64,000 nucleotides of DNA from Nipponacmea schrenckii (Eukaryota > Mollusca > Gastropoda > Lottiidae), in contig CM060202.1 of the NCBI GenBank assembly GCA_030562195.1, forward strand, positions 27,514,317 to 27,578,316, given 5' to 3'. Position numbers and translations under genes: made by a program. Shown in pieces: positions 11,631 through 24,329 of this stretch. Within the stretch, counting starts at the first letter, position 1, and every line of letters begins with the position of its first letter. The notes below the pieces were generated by a model. That model saw nothing but the letters and a program-made list of their open reading frames with translations. It did not search any database and was not told the DNA's origin.

Positions 11631-11900
11631 TATTGGCGGAAGGTTTTTTCTAAAAATAGTGGTTTTTGTGTGCAGTGACAGTCAAGCGGATGTTGATAAA
11701 CTGTAGTTGTCTACTTTCATTTTGACTAATTTTCATGGTCATGCCATACTGAATTTTTGTACAGAAACCAAGTATTGGCCTGGCTTTCATGTTACATACT
11801 GGAAAGTTTTAAACGAGATTTCTGGAAAAATTTATAAGAGGTTGAAGTTCGTGATTTAACATGGAAAGAGATTGTAAATGAATTAGCGGACCTAGTCCCT
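11630..11900 (+). repeat. cluster-specific dispersed repeat, copy upstream of LEC2
   Basis: Noncoding copy of the repeat at 5955-6330, in inverted orientation relative to it. It shares TCTAAAAATAGTGGTTTTTG, the GACAGTCAAGCGGATGTTGA block and GAGATTTCTGGAAAAA. It ends near a short GGACCTAGTCCCTAC, comparable to GGACTGAGTCCGTAT beside the first copy. Confidence 0.6.
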
Positions 11901-11975
11901 ACACTTCAGCTGTGGTTTACCACGTACATAATTTATTTGTAAAGGGATATAACTCCAAATTCATTTACACTTCAG

Positions 11976-12253
11976 ATGTGATCCGTAGTCCAGATAAGTT
12001 TGTGTTCGTGTCTAACAATGCAATAGTACAAGGTTACCCAAGAAAAACTACAACCATCAACTCTTTAAGAAGATTTCAGTGTGCTCTAGAGTGTTTACAA
12101 GATACTGGTTGTATACAGTATACTATTCAAGGTTATCTGTGTAGAACATTTGGTGAAAGTCTGGTCATCACCGACGATAGTCAAGGACCAACGTTATGGC
12201 AGAGAAAAATTGTATCGTCAATTGAAATCTACAAATTCTTTACATTATATTGA
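11976..12253 (+). pseudogene. LEC2: orphan terminal PAN-like exon
   Basis: An intact exon with a good acceptor (CACTTCAG) encoding the four-cysteine PAN-like domain (FQCALECLQDTGC...GYLCRTFGES) and a short variant tail ending SLHYIDH-type sequence in another frame; the LEC frame ends at TGA, 12251-12253. No signal peptide or CTLD exon lies between LEC1 and this exon. It may be the last remnant of a gene whose first five exons were deleted, equivalent to LEC5 in the mirror arm. Alternatively it is a second, alternative last exon for LEC1: the acceptor phase is compatible with LEC1 exon 5. Transcripts would decide between these. Confidence 0.6.
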
Positions 12254-12899
12254 TCATATTGATCAGAGACTGAATCAATCATTGAACGATTTCGAACTGC
12301 ACGCATACATATATGTCACAGAAAATTTATCGTAACGTGTAACATTTTTATTACCTACTCGGAGTCCATATACATGTAATTGATTTTGTTATATTTTTTC
12401 GCATAAAATCTCAATTACTTTTGGTTTCATCTTCTCTTATACTTACTTTGTTTTTTTCTTTTTTTTTGGGGTTTTGTTGTTGTTGTTGTTATCTTGTTTT
12501 ATCTCATAATAACAAATAATTCTCACTGTTACAATACTGTTTTATACATTAAATGTAGAGTAATAAGAAATATTAAAATAGAATCTAAAACATGTCGTTT
12601 TACTTCAGATAACTGAACTAATTTTAGACGACTATCTGCAGATATTTCAGAATGTTTGTAGGCCAGTCGTCAGCAGATGTTAGTGTGTCGGCGAAGTGCT
12701 TCAGGAGCCAGTTTACAGTGCATCAACAATCATATCCGGGCGAATCAGGTAAATTTAGCCCTTGTACAGCTGGGTAAGTTGTAAACATGTGCACTCACTT
12801 CTGTAATAGACTCAGTGTCAGTGTTACACAGTAAGTAAAGCAGACAGTGTGAAATGGAAGCTTTTCGTGAGTAATGAAACATAAGAGCTGTAGAATGTA

Positions 12900-15278
12900 G
12901 CGGATTACTAACTGTGTTACAGCAAACATAGAATCCATAGCTCAGCAAACACAGAATCCATAGCTGAACAATCACATAATCCATAGCTCAGCTAACACAG
13001 AATCCATAGCTCAGCAAACACAGAATCCATGGTCAGCAAACACAGAATCTATAGCTCAGCAAACACAGAATCCATAGCTCAGCAAATACAGAATCTATAA
13101 CTCAGCAAATACAGAATCCATAGCTCAGCAAACACAGAATCCATAGCTCAGCAAACACAGAATCCATAGCTCAGCATATACAGAATCTATAACTCAACAA
13201 ACACAGATTCCATAGCGCAGCAAACACAGAATCCATAGCTCAGCAAATACAGAGTCAATAGCTCAGCATACACAGAATCCATGGCTCAGCAAACACAGAA
13301 TCCATGGCTCAGCAAACACAGAATCCATAGCTCAGCAAATACAGAATCAATAGCTCAGCTAACACAGAATCCATGGCTCAGCAAACACGGAATCAATAGC
13401 TCAGCATACACAGAATCCATGGCTCAGCAAACACATAATCCAAGGCTCAACAAACACAGAATGCATAACTCAACAAACACAGATTCCATAGCACAGCAAA
13501 CACAGAATCAATAGCTCAGCATACACAGAATCCATAGCTCAGCAAACACAGAATCAATAACTCAGCATACACAGAATCCATAGCTCAACAAACACAGAAT
13601 CCATAGCTCAACAAACACAGAATCCATAGCTCAACAAACACAGAATACATAGCTCAATAAACACAGAATCCATAGCTCAGCAAACACAGAATCAATAGCT
13701 CAGCAAACACAGAATCCATAGCTCAGCAAACACAGAATCAATAGCTCAGCAAACACAGAATCCATAACTCAGCAAACACAGAATCCAGAGCTCAACAAAC
13801 ACAGAATCCATAACTCAGCAAACACAGAATCCATAGCTCAACAAACACAGAATCCATAGCTCAACAAACACAGAATCCATAGCTCAACAAACACAGAATA
13901 CATAGCTCAATAAACACAGAATCCATAGCTCAGCAAACACAGAATCAATAACTCAGCAAACACAGAATCCATAGCTCAACAAACACAGAATCCATAGCTC
14001 AGCAAACACAGAATCCATAGCTCAGCAAACACAGAATCCAGAGCTCAACAAACACAGAATGCATAACTCAGCAAACACAGATTCCATAGCTCAGCAAACA
14101 CAGAATCCATAGCTCAGCAAACACAGAATCAATAGCTCAGCATACACAGAATCCATGGCTCAGCAAACACAGAATCCAAGGCTCAGCAAACACAGAATCC
14201 ATAGCTCAACAAATACAGAATCAATAGCTCAACAAACACAGAGTCCATACCCCAGCAAACACAGAATCCATGGCTCAGCAAACACAGAATCCATAGCTCA
14301 GCAAATACAGAATCAATAGCTCAGCTAACACAGAATCCATGGCTCAGCAAACACAGAATCCATAGCTCAGCAAATACAGAATCAATAGCTCAGCAAACAC
14401 ATAATCCATAGCTAAACAAACACAGAATCAATAGCTCAGTACACACAGAATTCATAGCTCAAAAATCACATAATTCATAGCTCAACAAACACATAATCCA
14501 TAACTCAACAAACACAGAATGTATAGATCAACAAACACAGAATCCATAGCTCCACAATCACATAATCCATAGCTCAACAAACACAGAATGTATAGCTCAA
14601 CAAACACATAATCCATAGCTCAACAAACACGGAATCTATAGCTCAATAAACATAGAATCCATGCTAAGCAAATACAGAATCAAAAGCTCAGCAAACACAG
14701 AATACATACCTCAGCAAACACAGAATCTATAGCTCAACAAACACAGAATCTATAGCTCAACAAACACAGAATCTATAGCTCAGCAAACACAGAATCCATA
14801 GCTCAGCAAACACAGAATCTATAGCTCAGCAAACACAGAATCCATAGCTCAGCAAACACAGAATCTATAGCTCAGCAAACACAGAATACATAGCTCAACA
14901 AACACAGAATCCATAGCTCAACAAACACGGAGTCCATAGCTTAGACAACACAGAATCCATAGCTCAACAAACACAGAATACATAGTTCAACAAACACAGA
15001 TTCCATAGCTCAGCAAATACAGAATCAATAGCTCAGCAAACACAGAATCCATAGCTCAACAAACACAGAATCAATAGCTCAGTAAACACAGAATCTATAG
15101 CTCAAAAATCACATAATTCATAGCTCAACAAACACATAATCCATAACTCAACAAACACAGAATGTATAGATCAACAAACACAGAATCCATAGCTCAACAA
15201 ACAAAGATTCCATAGCTCAATAAACACAGATTCCATAGCTAAGTAAACACAGATTCCATAGCCCAATAAATACAGTAT
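12900..15278 (+). repeat. 23-bp satellite, left-arm array (about 100 copies)
   Basis: Unit CAGCAAACACAGAATCCATA plus GCT, about 23 bp, repeated head to tail over about 2.35 kb with scattered substitutions (AATCAATAG, AACAAACAC, CATACACAG). Variant clusters recur, indicating higher-order duplication. The same satellite occurs reverse-complemented at 32300-37510. It lies between the LEC2 terminal exon and the LEC3 promoter. Frames such as 13281-13514 are repeat translations, not genes. The end is marked by a short (TTTA)n run at about 15280. Confidence 0.95.
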
Positions 15279-15279
15279 T

Positions 15280-16759
15280 TATTTATTTATTTATGACGCA
15301 TGTCGGATATGCCAGGCCACTTATTTCCGCATAAGGCGTATATGGAATCTCAACGTATTGAATCTTAGCTTAAGACTGTGATTCTAAGAGAAATGCTGGT
15401 TTAAGCTCCGGACGCATAAAATTACCTTTTATATAAAAGGGGTATGTTTCTTCTTTACAGGTTTGATCTTGTGTCTTAAATATATGTTAATAGTCTTCAG
15501 AATTACTAAGTATGTATCAGAATTACATTTAGTTTATTTATATCAAGACGAGTGGTCATTTTAATCTCTTCAAATATAACTCAGACTAGAAAACTTACTT
15601 TCTATATCTATATACATGTATATAGTTTCTATATATAGCAGAGCATCAAGAAGAGACCTGGTCGGCATTGTATCTATAAAACCTGGATAATTCTGGACAC
15701 ACATAGATTTAAAGGCTCAAAATTCGACGGTGAGCTGTCAACAACTTTTACGGATTAGCTAAGATAAAAGATTTCTATGGCTAATACCCCTTTACACTTG
15801 TGTATTATGAAGCGAACAGAACTTAGTAAGGTACCTATAGCACTGATAGAAATAGCTATATTTACTCTAGAGTACTGAGTACTAAATTAAACTATGACTA
15901 ATTAGCTAAGATAAAATATTTCTGACACAAAGGTACGATTGCCCGATGGGAGATTGCACCTGTCCCTTTTAAATTATTTAATTGGTGTATGTCAATATCA
16001 AATTAATAAAAAATGAGCAAAAGTCTTTGAAATAAAACTGTTTTCTTTCCATTTATTGTGAATGAGTAATCACTTCTCTTATATTTGTAAATGTCTATGT
16101 CTGAAGAATTCACAATGGAAGTATAATTGGTCTTTTTGTTGCATCCTTCGTACCGTAGAATTATTTGCTTCTTACACAAATTTGTAATTGGCCACAAAGT
16201 TATACTTTCAATAGATCAATTATTAAATTAAAGGCAAAATCAACATTAATTAAAATAGGCTGGAGAAAAAGAGGAGACGAAGAAAAATATTGTGCAGAAT
16301 CGAACTATTTACCCTAGTCTTATTAAAATATATCTTGGTAAAACTTAAACGCTCCACTGTGAGATTACACAAAGCTCAAACGGTAGCGAGTTGAGTTTGT
16401 CAGAACCTTGGGTACGAATCAATTCGATGCTTTGTCAATGCTTCCGAGAGAAACCTTTTATCTGCTAACATACCACGGTATTTAATGATAATGGTTACCA
16501 TTTAAAGCAGTGACAACTTTGTAAGAACAGCCAAATAAAATCCAAACTTTACTGAAGTTACTGATTCATAATGATATATATACAATGATTATATCAGATA
16601 ATTATAAACGTAACATTCGGTATATAACTTTAAAGTTATGGACTATATTTAAGTAGCAATGTTACAATCATGCAACAAACTAAATTGTATACATCAAAAG
16701 TCACGTGTCGCAAGAACTCGTTCCATTCGTGGAACTTTTCCTGAAAACCGTTTAATCTG
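15280..16759. other. LEC3 distal upstream sequence with SINE-like head
   Basis: This is homologous, inverted, to the sequence upstream of LEC4 (about 31350-32280). Shared features include the AAGACCAAT/ATTGGTCTTTTTG segment. At about 16381-16425 a sequence reading GGTAGCGAGTTGAG...TTGGGTACGAATC resembles a tRNA-derived SINE head with A and B boxes. The matching heads lie about 400-515 bp upstream of LEC4 and LEC5 as well. No exon is seen. Confidence 0.5.
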
Positions 16760-16913
16760 AGACGATTTGAATATACGGAAACTGACGAGACATACCGAGT
16801 GAACCCCATTCATTTAAATACCTGCGATCTGTACAAGCTAATTTATATGTAGCAAAGGTTTCCTTGTGACGGTTTTAAAGTTATAGTGGAGAACTGATAT
16901 CTGTTCATATAAA
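16760..16913 (+). promoter_or_regulatory. conserved promoter-proximal block of LEC3
   Basis: About 150 bp immediately upstream of the ATG, strongly conserved with LEC4 (31189-31345) and LEC5 (46886-47040). Shared words include ATACGGAAACTGACGAGACA, TACCGAGTG, CGGTTTTAAAGTTATAGTGG and AGAACTGATATCTGTTCATA. Conservation right up to the start codon in three genes suggests 5' UTR plus core promoter. Confidence 0.65.
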
Positions 16914-19900
16914 ATGAGGAATATAGTGATTTTGTCTTTGGTGTCTGAATTATATATTGGTAATTTAACAGTCGCACTCATAGGTCAATATCATCTTTTA
17001 ATATAAAAAATTTCACGTCTTTAATGAAGCAGTACTTAATAGGACATTATATAAACTCTTTATTTAAAACATCTTTGTAAATTATGCCGGAAAATCGTAT
17101 CAAAATATACATCTATGCATCTACATGTACTTGATCATACAAAATTCATTTTAAAAAAGGTTAATTAAATAGGGGAAGTTTTTATTTTATTTTTAAGAAA
17201 GCAGCTTAAACTAGATTTAGTTTTTTGCCTTATACAAACTCGATATTTTTTGTTTTTTTGAAGCATTTTGAAAACGTAGGAGAAACATTTCTCTCTTAAA
17301 TCCGTATATTAGTATATCAAAAAGTTTTTTAAAAAGTTTACGTAAATGTATGAAATGATGAATGAATTCGTTTCTGTACAATGTAAGATGCTTGACATAG
17401 GAGGAATATTCGGACAGATGAGCATAACAGGTATTATTCTTTATAAGACATATACAGGTAGGATTACTACATTAAGAACTAAGAATATATGGATGTACTA
17501 CCTCTGAATTTATTACATACTACGTTTCGAAACACATGCCGGTAACGTTATCAAGTAAAATGATTAACAAGGTAGGTAGGTAAATGGCGAGTTAACGTTC
17601 GCTTCCAGCAATTGCTGATATCGCAAACTAAATAATTAACAATATATAACAGTGACAATATATATGAGATACATTCAAAGGGTACAACAGAAAAACAATT
17701 AACAATGACCAAGCAGGGATTAAGATGAAGGCATGACAACAAGGGTAACAAAATCAAAACAAGCCAATTAGATAACTAACTAGATAACATGAGGTAATTA
17801 GAGCACTGAACTAGGAGAAATATTAAAACAACAGAGCACTGATATATAACAGGTATTATGTTCTAAATCTATACCTATTAGATATCTTTAAAAGTAATTT
17901 AGGTTCAGGAAAGAGTTTTAATGATGCAGTACAAGATTGTGAAAGTCGAGGTTTAGAATTATTAACAATGTCCACCTATCATCAATATCTAGATACACAG
18001 GATTATTTTAATACTCATTCAGGGTAAGTTTTAAATAAATAATAATAACATTCAGGCGGTCAGCCATCTTCAAATTCTAATATGATCCTCATGGTTACAA
18101 AGAAATGTTTTTGTTGTTTGAGAAAGAGTGTTGTTTTGATATCATTCACATTCAGTTTTGATTAAAAACAGTTTTAAAGTTACCAGTGCAGTCGACTAAA
18201 CATGATGCCTCACTCCAGGGTGTTCCTCAAAAGGAGTTTATCATTGAAATTCGAAGCCGCGATGTGTTTTTTTTTTTACATAAGGGATAAAATATGGTTG
18301 GCGTTAGAACAGAACACAACAATCGGCAACTATCAGTGGTTAAATGGACGAGTTTTAACAGAGTTGAAATGGAAATCAGGAGAACCTGTAGACTATACTG
18401 GAACTGATTGTGGGGTGATGGATGTATATTATAAACGATGGTACAGTAAACCCTGTACAGACAGCAGACATTATCTTTGTGTTGGATCAGATGGCAGTAA
18501 GTATTCTATTTTATTAAACCCAATAAGACCTATATAATAACAATAATGATTCAAAACATCTGCCTCTATTCCAATCTCTGATAGATATTTTGACAGTTAA
18601 CGGTTACCAGTTTATAAAATAGCTATCAGAGGCTGGAGAAGGGCGGCTGATGTTTCGGTCTACAAGACATGGTGCTCACCGATCTGAAATGAGTTATGGT
18701 GTTATATATTTTATATCTATAAAGGACATGACTGAAGTCTTCTCACCCGCAAAAAAAAAATCTGATAAAATTCTTCTTGTAATCGTACTAAAGCAAAATA
18801 TACACCGTGGCTATCATAATACTGGTGGGCAAATTCATTGTTTAACAAGAATAACTCCAACTTTATCCTATAAAACAGGGAAATCTTTTCAATAGAACAT
18901 GTGATTGGATTATACTTTCGCCGAATCCAAGATCAAAATTAATGTCAATTAACAAAACTACAAAAAGACATGAAACGAAAAAAACTGTTATCGTAAATGT
19001 TTTATTTTGTATTTTTTTACAGGTTATTCTGTGGGTAGAAAAAGGGTAGATTTTAACACAGCAGTTCTCAACTGTAAATCTGAAGGCAGACGACTTCCGG
19101 TAGCCATTACTACTCTCGATACGAACTGGTTGAATAATGTTATTAACACCGGAAATACGTGAGCATTGTCATTATTTCATAATCATACGGAAAATTCATA
19201 AATATCCAAATTCTGACGGAGTTCCAGTGATCAGACATAAAGGGATATCAACAATAATAATGCAAATCAACCAAACGCAATGAATTGGAATTTGATTAAG
19301 GTACAGTCAACAAGACAGTTTAACATAATCCACGGGTCCTCACCATTAAAATGGCCCTCGTCGCCGGCATTAACATAAGCTTCAGACTTAAAATCTTTCA
19401 TTAGAGGTTTAAATTCACTAATAAATAACAAAAAATCCGATGAGGGGGGCCCCAACCATTATTTTAGTTGACCTTCTCCACTGTTAATTGGATTATTCCT
19501 TTACCAATGATGCATGTCGGAAGGGCTGCTATGAAATTCCTAGGAAGTTTTAAGATCGCCTGACTACTTACCAGACTAAATCGCCTTCAATTTACAATGC
19601 TTTTCTTGTCCGTCTTAATATTTGGTAAAACTAAATTAACTTTTCATTTACATTATCCACTATGTTGTTATTTTTCAGGCCTGGTGACTTCTGGCTAGGT
19701 TTGATAAGATCTGGGACTCGATATGGTGATTACTTTAAATGGGTAACAGGAGAAGATCTTACACCACCTTATCAGTGGACAGATAGTGGCCGAAACCTCA
19801 GGGTTCACTACCATCATAGTGAAGAGGATAAAGGGTTCCACAGTAGTTCAAATGACAAGATGGGAGTTGTATGCATGTCAAAGTCTACAGAAACTGTGGG

Positions 19901-21208
19901 TAAGAGAATTGTGTGTACCAGAAAGAGATTTAATGAAATGAAGGAAAGGGAGCGTTTCGTTCTACGTTTCTGTACCTAATAAGCTAACGAGGGTGTGAAA
20001 TAACCATGCAATGTGCGGTGTTGGCCTTCTCTTATTCGATTTCCATCTTGAACGTATACAGCCTGTAGTACTCGGGGTCTCGATTCCTTGTCTCGTCCAG
20101 ACAACTAAACGTTTTTTAACGTGTCAGTCGATCTGCATCAATGACAAGGGAAAACCGGGTAAATTATAATTTATGTATTAAGCAGATTTATGTCTGAAAA
20201 TGATTTTGATAAGTAATTCTGAAACTGATGTTATTCTAAACTGAGCACCTGAGGATGACAAATGGAACAAACCTTTGAAAATTCCGAATGAACACGATTT
20301 GAAAGTGAAATCCTGTTAGATCATTTATCTAACAAACCTCATTGATATCATGTTTAGAAATGAAATGAATGGAATTTTACGTCCTATTTTCCTGCACCTT
20401 ATGGGCTAATGAAGACGGGGATGTCATGTTTAGAGAAAGCTACTTAAAACATTTCAGGCATTAACTTTGGTAATGATAGTTTTGTTCGGGTTTAGTTTTC
20501 GACATAATGACAAATTTCTCTCATTGCACACTGTTTTTTTCTGAGCAAAATGTTCTTCTAACACCGTATAACGAATACGGGTTATGTTATTTATGGCGAA
20601 TGAGGGGGTGGTTTGGAAACGATGGCCTACTTATTACACTGTGTGGTTTGGTTCAGTCTTTATTAACTTTACGAATACCAAAATTAGGAGAGTTCGAGAG
20701 TTTTACACTCACCGGTTTCAATGTTAAATCACGTAATACTTCCTTAATTTTTTCAAGAAATCTCGTTGAAAAATTTCCATTATGTCACACGAAAGCCTGG
20801 CCAATACATGTACTTAGTTTCTGTACAAAATTCAATATATTATTATACAATCATAAGCATAAAATCTCTGTGTTCATTTATGTTTTACAAAGGGATATAA
20901 CTCCTAATCCATTTTACAATTCAGATGTGGTCCGTAGTCCAGATAAGTTTTTGTTGGTATCTGACAATGCAATACTATTGGGTTCCCCAAGAAAAGCTAC
21001 AAACATCAACTCTTTACGAAGATTTCAGTGTGCTCTAGAGTGTTTACAAGATACTGGTTGTATACAGTTTACTATTCAAGGTTATCTGTGTAGAACATTT
21101 GGTGGAGTTGCGTTCACCAACGACTTTAGTCGAGGACAAAAGTTATGGCAGAGAAAAATTATATCGTCACGTGAATTCTATACATTCCAATATTTGAAAT
21201 TCGACTAA
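16914..21208 (+). CDS. LEC3: secreted tandem C-type lectin with PAN-like domain
   Basis: Six exons: 16914-16959, 17903-18023, 18285-18496, 19023-19158, 19679-19899, 20925-21208; 1020 nt, 339 aa, frame closing exactly. Signal peptide MRNIVILSLVSELYIG is related to LEC4 and LEC5. CTLD1 is about residues 17-126 (WLALEQN, WLNG, TDC...KPC, YLC), CTLD2 about 127-245 (FWLGLIRSG, FKWVTGEDL, VCMSKS), and PAN-like about 246-339 with an extra 14-residue C-terminal tail. In the PAN-like exon GESLVIT is replaced by GGVAFTN. Exon 3 is almost identical to LEC1 exon 3, including the following MITE, suggesting gene conversion. AATAAA overlaps the stop codon (21208-21213). This is the innermost left-arm gene and mirror partner of LEC4. 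Confidence 0.87.
18553..18662. mobile_element. palindromic MITE (copy 2) in LEC3 intron 3
   Basis: Same element as 5826-5939: CATCTGCCTCTATTCC at the left, GGCTGATGTTTCGGTC at the right. Right-arm mismatches show it is older or more diverged. Its interior (GACAGTTAACGGTTACCAGT) matches the LEC6 copy better than the LEC1 copy. Confidence 0.7.
20715..20840 (-). repeat. cluster-specific dispersed repeat fragment in LEC3 intron 5
   Basis: Partial copy with AGAAATCTCGTTGAAAAATT and the AGCCTGGCCAATAC segment. It inflates the open frame upstream of exon 6 (20507 onward), so that upstream frame is not coding; the real exon starts at 20925. Confidence 0.55.
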
Positions 21209-24200
21209 ATAAAACATTTTGAAATAATTCGAACTATACAAGCATAAATAGACCAATTAATATGAGGTGAACACTTTTTGGTCAACACGGAATCAATTAT
21301 TTCTTTAGGGTTTTTTTTTATAAAACTCAAACGCTTTGACTTTCATATCTTTTGTTGTACTTACTTTATCGTTTGTTGTAATCTTGTTTTATATTAGCTT
21401 ATAATAATTCTCACTGTTACAATAGAAGTCAGTCCAGTTAACATTTTAACCTAATGTTGTTAATCCGTTTTTAGAAATCCTCTATTGTCCCTTCCTTTGG
21501 GGTTCTCGCATGTTCATTTTGACTGATTGTACGACGTTTTTGTGCAGCCTTAATTTTATGTGTATATAAAGTTTTAAACTTATTACAGCTTGTTATTTCC
21601 ATATATACAAAGTCCACTGCAAAATACATATTTCTGCCCTATACCTATTCCGCTATAATAGTGCTTAATACATCAATTGTAGAGCGAAATAGAAATATCA
21701 AAATAGAATCTAAAACATCTTCATACAACCGGCCTACTTTCAGTCTGTCGGTCTATCCGTTATGGAATATAACGGTCTGTCTATCCATAAGGGTCCGACT
21801 ATAACGGTATCTATCAATAACGTTCTGTCTATCCATAACGGACTGTCTATTCATAAGGGTGTGTCTATCCATGATGGTCTGTCTATAACGGTCTCTATCC
21901 ATAACGGTCTGTCTATCCATAACTGTCTGTCTATCCATAACGGACTGTCTATCCAAAAGGGCCTAGCTATAACAGTGACATTCTATTTATTGAATTTCAC
22001 ATGCATTGAGACGTAAGCCAATGGAGATAGCCCAATTTTATTTTTGGTTTTGTATTAAACGACACTGCGGCCTATAAAAGAGACTGAACTGTCCTTAACT
22101 ACCCTTTACAGTATGGTATATTTTTTGGTGTGAGACTGAGCTACATTATATTTACAATGTTACCATCTATTGCAACATAGATTTGACTGTTCTCTCAATT
22201 GCTAGTGAACAGCTTAAAGACTGTCATCAAAACAAAATTTAACACAGTTTGTGTGCAGGATATTATTTGTACATTTATCAGAGGCACAAAATATAAAATT
22301 TGAAGCAGATCATATGTGACGTCACAGAAATCCAGTTAAATACAATACTTGATAAAAAAAAATCCAAAATAATCACTAGTTTAAAAAAAAAATTTCCGTA
22401 AAAAAGTTACAATTTCTAATAGTCTACATGATAAGTATCGCTCAAAGTAAAAAACTGAATATAAAATTATGAGACATCATTATCCTCTCGTTTATGGCTG
22501 ACTTAAAATACTAGTAATGCAGCCCACATAAAATATCAATTCATTGCTTATATATTTCGTGCCACTCTTGGGCAAAGTGAATGCTTCTCACTGTGCTAGT
22601 TTCAGAATCTATGATCAGATGATCAAAGTCTATCTCATTTCACAGATATTAATTAAAAAAACAAAACAATACAAGCTATCATAAGTCTTCATTGGCTGTT
22701 TTTAAAAGCTTACATATTGATTTAAACCCGTGTGGAATGCAGTGTTTTCGTGGAATATTACACAGAGGCCAGAAATTCTAAACATAAAGTCATTGTAACC
22801 TGAAACTTTCTATATGAGTAACAATTTAATATAATCTTTGAATGGCATTTAGAAGTAGGTAGAACATGAAATCAATAAGAAAACTATTATAATGGATATA
22901 CTACTCCCTCCTTTAATTTAAGCAACGTTTCATTTCACATACAAGAATTTCATTGTTTACTATTTATTCTTGTTGTTCTAATTTGTGTATGCTTGATAAA
23001 GATTCCTGTTAGTGAATTGAAATGTTGTATTCTGTAGTGTACAATCAAATCAACTTGCAACATTCCGTCACATTCCTACGCAGTCAAGGTATATAAGTAT
23101 CTAGAAAATATTAAATGATGGGGCTAGCAGGTGATTTATTGAATATGTAACCCCCCACCCCCACCCCTTCACTCCTTTGCAGAAAGATAGATAGATAGAT
23201 AGATTTTATTGCATATAGACCCTTTGTGGGCAGCATACAAATATCGATAAAACATAACATTGTTTTTTAAAAATAACATGTATAATTGAATATAGTACAA
23301 AAGGCATGCAGAAAATACAAAACAACGCAATGTATAAAACAAATACATGTGTCATTGCCCTTTGTGGGCAGCATACTTAACGCCACTATAGTGTTTTAGT
23401 AGGCCTATAAATTCGAACACAGCTTGTTGACCCTTGTTGACGCTACACCCAACAGTTAGGTGCGATATATAGTATAGTTCTGTTAGTTGCGTCCTGTCGG
23501 CAGTAAATATATTGTAACACAGTACTGATGGGGTTAGATACACAAGCTGGTGCCTCATTGAATCATAGTGTCACGTGATATCCTGATGGCAATACTACTG
23601 TATAGCCAATGTAGCAGTTGGCCTATTAACATTAAAACTGGGTAGGTATTCTATAATTGCCTGTTTGCCACAAACGTGTATTATAGTCGGTGTCTATAAG
23701 TGAAAATGTGGTGTATGTGATTTGATGAAGGTCTTTTAACGTTTATTCCCATGTATGTTTACCAGTTATAATGGCATTGATATAATTTTTTTTCTATGTG
23801 ACGTGTTTTGTAATCCTGTAAATAACCAAAAAAACAGATTATGATTTGATTCAATAGAAGCCTCCCAACAGTGTTAATGCAGTTATTATGTTTGGGTAAT
23901 CCCCTTTCCTATGAGACCTTTTTGTGGTTCCTGTAAATTATGTAGTATGTATATGTATTACTTCAAACATCGCATTTGTAGAAAACCAAAGAGGGAAGAA
24001 ACAACTATATTTTACAAGGACAAAAACTTCACACTTCACAGTTAAGGACCCTTTCTGCCAGATGGTCCTTAGTATTGATCTTTCTAGGATTTTCCGTTTC
24101 CATTTGTATTCTATTCAAGGTCATTGGACTTTCACACAACGTTCGAGATCGGAACCCACAGCCACCAGTTGCTTGATTTCATGTACAGAACCAACACTCT

Positions 24201-24329
24201 AATCGACTGTTTGATGTTGCAAATTCGGAAATCGGTCGTAGTACTTGACATTTGGATTTGACTCACAGTTGTAAAGAAAATATTTCGAAATACAGCTTCT
24301 TTGGTGATAAAAATTTGTGAAGTAAAGAT
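21209..24329. other. spacer between LEC3 and the GT92 gene
   Basis: About 3.1 kb without a supportable exon. It contains an 18-bp-type imperfect array (CTGTCTATCCATAACGGT) at about 21730-21975 and a short (GATA)n at about 23187. A repeated GGGCAGCATAC segment occurs at about 23219 and 23356. A weak tRNA-like B-box segment lies near 24140-24180. Together with the GT92 gene this is the asymmetric centre of the mirror-image cluster. Confidence 0.5.

Noticed and set aside
13281..13514. 77-residue frame in the left satellite
   Set aside because: It follows the 23-bp repeat only; neighbouring units break all frames.
12900..15278. Possible CRISPR or centromeric satellite
   Set aside because: There are no spacers, the array is small, and its mirrored placement between lectin genes argues for a local tandem repeat.
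20507..20924. Long N-terminal extension of the LEC3 last exon
   Set aside because: The upstream part is a dispersed repeat fragment; a good acceptor at 20923-20924 and the family exon boundary place the exon start at 20925.
21753..22016. Repeat-rich small proteins on both strands
   Set aside because: They are translations of an imperfect 18-bp tandem repeat with no other support.
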